Shown here piece by piece: positions 58,892 to 64,000 of a DNA stretch of 64,000 bases; the first letter of the stretch is position 1; each line of letters begins with the position of its first letter. Origin of the DNA: Talinum fruticosum (Eukaryota; Streptophyta; Magnoliopsida; Caryophyllales; Talinaceae); the NCBI GenBank assembly GCA_021018815.1, contig JAITYX010000034.1, positions 4,650,001 to 4,714,000 on the forward strand, read 5' to 3'. Made by a program: the position numbers and the translations under genes. The notes under the pieces were generated by a model, which had not been told where the DNA came from, made no database searches, and saw nothing but the letters and a program-made list of their open reading frames with translations.

Positions 58892-61682
58892 TGTAACACC
58901 CCTAGACCCACCCTAGGAGTATTACATGCCGGGGTTCCCGAGAGGAACCCCTAAGGCTGCTTAGGGTCTCAACTTGGGGTTAATAACCCTTTCTTGGATT
59001 AGCGAAGCGTAATTCTAGGTTTTCAAAGGTTTTTCGGAAATTTCGGCAGAGTTTCCTCTGTAAACTGGCTAAACCATGGGCTTAAAGCCCTAACCCCGCA
59101 CGAAACACAATCTTAAACTCAACGAGCCACACGCTCGGAGAAACACAACACAACTCAACGAGCCACACGCTCGGAGTATTCACATAGGGATTTTACATTC
59201 ATAGGTAAAACTTAAGTTCAAGTACAACTGGTCTTTACAAGTATCTTTACAAAAAGACACAAAACATGAAATAAGCCCGAGCATCTTCTATCCGATTGCT
59301 ATTTCCAAAAGCCAAAGGCAACTCCTGCCGGTCTTAACTTCGTACCTAAAATGTTGGTGATGTCATGAGCTCACTAGCCCGGTGAATAATCCAAACCCAA
59401 CCCCGGGTTTCACTTTGCACATTAATTCATTAACAAACACACGTAAGTTCTCAATTCATTCATAACATGCGATTCATATCAAATAGGCTTAAGACATGCG
59501 AGATTCTAAACTTACCAACTTGCCAAGAGACATAATGGCATCATTTGCTTAAGAATTCAATTAAACATGCTTCATTCATCTTTCTACGCAAGTAAGTCAT
59601 AGAATCATTCATCGGGCAAATCATTCATCACGTAAATCGTATCTTAGTTCTTATCGCACACATTTCTTATGAAATCAAGATTCGTTCTTCTTCTTGAGTT
59701 CAATCGTGCATTTCATAAATCATTAGTTCTTTCTTTCTTGTTCGATATGCACGATCATTCGTTTCTTCATATCCTAATTCTTTTAAGTCTTCTTAATTCG
59801 AATGGAAAGATGATTTATGCACTGCTCTAAAGACCCGGTTCTTGGAGCCAAAATAATTCGTGGGCTCGGTTCACGGAGGCATACAATTCGTGGCCTCGAG
59901 GGAGCCTCCCATCCCCGAAGGATGGATACTGTCAATAATTCTTGGAAGCAATTCAATTCGTGGCTTCGGGTTGACGGACACTTCTATGGCTATAGTTCTT
60001 TAATTCGTGGGGTCTTAAATCAATAACACAATCCTTTCTCCCTTCTTTAGTTCTTTATGTTTCTTATTTTCTTATTACTTATACATAAGATATACTTAAT
60101 TCATATAATTCATGCTTAACACGTTCATGCGTAACTTCTTCAAAACAAGCAATTCACATAAGCAAGTTCCAACTCAAGTATAATCAATTCATTTCACATA
60201 TGCATGCTTAAGACATTCATGATCGATGTAATTCGGAATAAACGCATAATCACATAAACATGCCAACTAGGATTCCGAATCAATGAACTCATAGTTTTCA
60301 TGATCGCGTATTATCGCGTATAAGTGGTTAATGGTTCTACAACTTTCCTTAATCAATATATATCTTTTAATCTAGCCATAAAGCTTCTTAAATCTCAGTT
60401 CTTAATTCGAGTTACTCACTTAGTTCCGATTTTGCTCAAAACAGGACATTTTCACTTAAAATTGCATATCTCCCAATCTACTCATCCAATGCATACCAAA
60501 TTTTACAGAAAATTCTCATAAATTATCAGGAAGCTGTAGTAAAACTTTCAAGAATTTTGGGCTACACGTGACAGCACAATAATGCAGACAGCGAGGCTTT
60601 ATTCACCGAAAATCTGCACTAAATCTTGAACTCAATTTTCCGATTTTTCTCACTAAACCTATTCAAGGTATTCTCATCCAATTCTCAATAATCATGCTCA
60701 ATAACACTTAAACATCAGAAATTCAGAACTAGGCATCACATAATCACAACATGCTCTTTGATTCGTGAGTTGCTAGTTTCGTGAGTTTAGGCTTCTAACT
60801 TCTTCAATTAGCGTAGGGTTTCCAATTTCATACCTCGAATTCATGTTCAGTCCACCTAATTCGTTTTATTTCTGGAGGATGAATTCAGGTTACTCACCTT
60901 AAATTCTTAGAGGTTCTAAGAATTCAGTTTTGGAAGGTTTTCGGATTGGGTTTCGATTTGGGTTTTGCTTTCTCTTCTTCCTCCTTTCGCTGCCCTCGTT
61001 GCTCTCTGCTTCATCTCTCCTTCTTTCGCCCTCTGCTTTTCTTTCCTTTCTCCTTCGTCCGCTGCCTGTCCTCGGGCTCGCCGTTCCCGCTAGCTGCCGG
61101 TTTCGGCGTTCCTCTTGCTCCCGCTCCCGCTCGCTCTTCCTCTCTCCCGGTGCGTTCTGCTCCTTCTCACTTTCCCCGCTTCCGCGTTCTTTTGTTCCCC
61201 TTTCTTCTTCTCGCTCTGCTTGGCCTCCCGAGCCCTCGCCCTCCCTTCGCTCACCGGCGGTGGCATCCTCGCCGTTCGGGCGGCTCTCGTGCTTTCTCCC
61301 TCTCTCGCCCGCCTCTCGCTCCCTCTCGTTTCCCCTGTTTCGGCTTTCCCCGTTCTTTTCTTTTCCCGCTTCGCTTCTTCGTTCCTCCTCTTTTGTTCTC
61401 AATCCCAATTTCTCTCTCCTCTTCTCCTAATCACGACTCAATACTATGCTGCCCATACTTAATTGGACCTTCTCAATTCTTTACTTCTTTCTTTGCCAAC
61501 ACCATGCCACTAAGCTCCATTCTCATTTCCTTTTTCTTTTTATTCTAATTGGGCCCACACTAGCTTCACAAAGGCCCAATTTAGCTAGCCCATGCCCGGT
61601 TTCGATTCTCGAGTTTCTAATTCCGACTCGGAAAAATTCTAATTCACTAGTAAGCAAACACACGAAATTTCGGGGTCTCACA
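58892..61682 (-). repeat. 5' LTR of the Tekay-like element
   Basis: 2791 bp with the same ends as its partner and very similar throughout. It has four AATTCGTGG motifs (59854-60012) against five in the other LTR, and extra sequence near 60545-60575 and 59612-59635. Confidence 0.9.
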
Positions 61683-62451
61683 CATTATCCCCCTAAAGAT
61701 CAGTATTTTAGGTTTGTTTTAGTAATTTTATTTTATTTTTATTTTGAGTCTTTGTATATTTTAATTTTCTGATTATTTTTCTGTTAGTTTTTATTATTTT
61801 TTAGTCGGTTTGTTAGAAATTAGTTTAAAAATAGTTTCTTTTGTTATTTTTCATGTTTTATCTTCTTTTAGGCTTTAGATAGAGTCCTAGTTTGATGTGA
61901 TTAAATTTTAGAATTTTTGGAATTAATTTGATAATTTTTCAAATTTAATTCTTGAATTTAATTATTGCTGGTTTTTAGTTAAATAATTCGTAAATTCGGT
62001 TTTAAATTTTATTTTTATATTTTTAGGGTCTGGTTAGTCTAGAAAATTAGTGTTAATATTCTAGGTAATTTTAGTATTTATTTTCGTAATTAATTTAGTG
62101 CAGAATTTTACTTATTTAATTTTCTGTTTTTGAATTTGTTTATTTTTTGCTTTAGTTTTCTGTTTTAATTATTCTAAAAAATATGCAAAAAATATTTTTA
62201 GGATATTGTAGTTATATTAATCTATATAAATTATTTATTTAGTTTTTAGATAATTTTCTATGATTTTTAGTTATTGATTTTAATTTTAATTTTCTATTTT
62301 GTTTTTAAGAGTAGTAAATTTAATTAGATTAAAGCTTGCATGTTATTATATCTTTCCTCGTGGATTCGATCCCTACTTCCCTATGCTATATTATTTATTA
62401 TAAGCCTAAGTAGTGGTTTAATTTGTAGCTATACGACAAGTTAACACCTAT

Positions 62452-64000
62452 ATAAGTAGTTCCCTCCGGACTTTGTTTTTTATGTCTCAAATCGGTCTAC
62501 ATGGATGCATATTCCCTTAATATTCTAATTTCCTGTTCCTCCTGTATATTCCAAAGTCCATTCCCCTTAACATAATTCACTTTTAAACCGAATGAGTTTA
62601 GGAACTAATACTTTTATGAGCCACAATAACCACAAGTAATCCCCATTTAACTCCACCGTGCCAACGTCTCACAGATTGCCATCTTTACCTCAAACTCCCG
62701 TTTTATGTCTCTACCTTATTGTTCAACTCTTGCTCGCCCATCCTTAATTATATAACTCTTAATTTTCTTTCTTTACTCAAGTTTCGCTAGCTCCACATAT
62801 ATTCAAGTTTAGTTCAACCTCGAGGATTTAAACATATTTTGAACTCAATTAACCTAACAATCACCTAGTTCTCACTCCCATGCCTCAACTGTGCATCAAT
62901 CAATATGAATTCATACTCCTCTTTATGCTTCGAATTATCATTCCCCAATATTTGCAATTAGCTCTCAATACTGCAGATTCAAGAAATCTCTAAGGCTTAA
63001 TTAATTCATAATTCGTACCCAAGTCCTAACTCCTTCATCCTTAATGGCTAACTCGAAACTTCAATACTACTCCTTTGACCTATGCAATCGAATTTCATTA
63101 GAATCACTAGGTTCCCAATTCAACCTTAAGTAACTACTAAATTTCTTCAAAATTCCCAATTCAACTTTACTATTTAACCCAAGTAAATCCTCGGATGTTG
63201 TGATTCAACCCTAACAATTTCCTAAATCCATTCTAAGTTCTTAATTCAATCTTAATCAACTACTCGGGTTTGTTCTCGCTATACGGATGCTCAAAATTCA
63301 CAACAAATTCAATATTTACAGCAAACATTCAATATTCATAATAAATCCATTTGGGTTTCGAAATTACTAATAGTTTAGAGTATAAGATTACCCACCTAGA
63401 ATTTTCGGGTTTAGAATTGATTTTGGGCTTTCTTACTTCCTCCTCTTGGTCTCGGTCTCTTTCTTTGCCCGGTTCTTGCTTAGTCTCTCGGTCTCTCGCC
63501 CTATCTCAGTCCTTTGCTCCCTTTTTTGCGTTTTCGGCCGCGGTGTTCTTGCTGTTCGGTTGGCCACCGGCCTCTAGGTTCTCGCTCTCTCTCTATTCCC
63601 TCTTTTGCCGCGTGCTCGGCCTCTCCCTCTCTCACTTTCTCGCTGCGGTGGCCCTCTCCCTCTCTCGCACCTCCGTTTCCCCTGCATGCGCCGACCGCCT
63701 TTCCTCTATTTATCATTGAGCAGGCCGGCTTCCAGCCTCCGGTCCGGCTCCCGCGCACTCTCTCTCTCTCTTTCCCGATTCTTCCTCTCACTTTTCGCTT
63801 TCTTTTCCTCCGGTCGGGCCTCCGAGCCTTCGTCTTTGCTTCCCTATCTTTGCACCGCCTAATTATCGGTCCTTCACCCCTATTGGGCCCAACTCATCCC
63901 TTAATCTTACCCCCTTCCATTCTTTTCTGCTTTTTTCTTTTGTTAAGCATTATCTAAATTAAACACTCACAAGAGGCATAAGCGGTCTCGGCTCTTTATT
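62452..64000 (-). repeat. Probable right part of Tekay-like LTR F
   Basis: Follows the right CCTAT copy and should join 33811. The part from about 63350 (GGGTTTCGAAATTAC, then a pyrimidine-rich run, then TTGGGCCCA near 63885) has the same order of landmarks as 57780-58490 in the Tekay-like LTR. The long overlapping open frames at 63350-63960 are low-complexity and lack domains. The element runs past the window end. Confidence 0.55.

Larger units (their letters stand above)
55818..61682 (-). mobile_element. Non-autonomous Tekay-like gypsy element with 292-bp interior
   Basis: 5865-bp minus-strand element with two 2.8-kb LTRs (55818-58599 and 58892-61682) and only 292 bp between them. It has TG...CA ends, a PBS (58877-58887) and a PPT, so it keeps the cis signals and no enzymes. 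TSD CATTA and two empty paralogous sites confirm a bona fide insertion. The sequence AAGTTTCGAGGACGAAAC (minus strand, about 58618-58636) resembles the end of pol in Tekay/Del chromoviruses, which suggests a deleted parent of that lineage. Confidence 0.88.
33812..62446 (+). mobile_element. Athila-like gypsy composite: three LTRs, two gag-only interiors
   Basis: Order is LTR1 (33812-35972), interior 1, LTR2 (49186-51349), interior 2, LTR3 (54420-62446). The whole is flanked by CCTAT at 33807-33811 and 62447-62451, with none at LTR2. Without nested inserts the LTRs are 2161, 2164 and 2157 bp and the interiors about 3.03 and 3.07 kb. LTRs begin TGTTA and end TAACA. The PBS TGGCGCCGTTG--GGGGA matches tRNA-Asp, as in Athila-type elements. 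The interiors encode Gag and a pol stub only, so the family depends on enzymes supplied elsewhere. Confidence 0.9.
54420..62446 (+). repeat. Athila-like LTR3, split by the Tekay-like element
   Basis: Two parts, 54420-55817 and 61688-62446, join to a 2157-bp LTR beginning TGTTACGTCG and ending GTTAACA. The split is at CATTATCCCC, intact at 35211-35220 and 50592-50601 in LTR1 and LTR2. CCTAT follows at 62447-62451. Confidence 0.92.

Noticed and set aside
60899..61548. 169-residue Glu/Arg-rich minus-strand frame and overlapping plus-strand frames
   Set aside because: Low-complexity translation of purine-rich LTR DNA, the paralogue of 57836-58466.
63351..63957. Several overlapping open frames up to 147 codons near the window end
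   Set aside because: Same pyrimidine-rich LTR character; no domain; overlapping in different phases.
1..64000. Host protein-coding genes, tRNA or rRNA genes
   Set aside because: All recognisable coding homology is to retrotransposon Gag, Pol or ORF3; no tRNA or rRNA consensus was noticed by eye, although a covariance-model search was not possible.

Overview
This window is repeat DNA from a plant nuclear genome, most likely a large, TE-rich angiosperm. No host gene, tRNA, rRNA or CRISPR array could be supported. Essentially everything recognisable is LTR retrotransposon: Ty1/copia elements of Sirevirus/Maximus type (initiator-Met-tRNA PBS, Gag with a CCHC knuckle, PR-IN-RT-RH polyprotein, and a third ORF downstream of pol), a gag-only Athila-like Ty3/gypsy family (tRNA-Asp-type PBS), parts of Tat/Ogre-like gypsy elements, and a non-autonomous Tekay-like gypsy element with 2.8-kb LTRs and a 292-bp interior.

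Layout. 1-10989: Copia sequence on + in the order partial interior, LTR (2078-3602), interior (3603-9458), LTR (9459-10989); positions 1-3602 and about 7385-10989 are near-copies. 10990-13484: probable Tat 3' region with a ~43-46 bp tandem repeat, a PPT and the start of an LTR. 13485-31360: minus-strand Copia element C (gag-only relic), containing complete minus-strand Copia element D (15291-26149, TSD CAATT) and solo LTR E (27914-29451). 31361-33811: remnants, including a minus-strand Tat-type PBS and the start of a Tekay-like LTR. 33812-62446: one composite of three ~2.16-kb LTRs and two ~3.05-kb gag-only interiors, flanked as a unit by CCTAT. A Copia element G (37431-47613, TSD AAAGA) sits in its first interior, and the Tekay-like element (55818-61682, TSD CATTA) sits in its third LTR. 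62452-64000: apparent continuation of the Tekay-like LTR that was split by the composite.

The order of nesting can be read from the target-site duplications and from paralogous copies that serve as empty sites. The pol reading frames are all broken.

Many of the breaks follow one pattern: where paralogues or invariant primer-binding sites have CAG or CTG, this sequence reads CGG, CGTA, CGA, CCG or CTCG. This looks like a systematic sequence-quality artefact at plant CHG-methylated cytosines rather than biology, and it makes several genes look more decayed than they may be. I found no evidence of a new functional system. The most unusual items are the two tandem LTR arrays with shared LTRs, the 292-bp-interior element, and the CHG-linked error signature.
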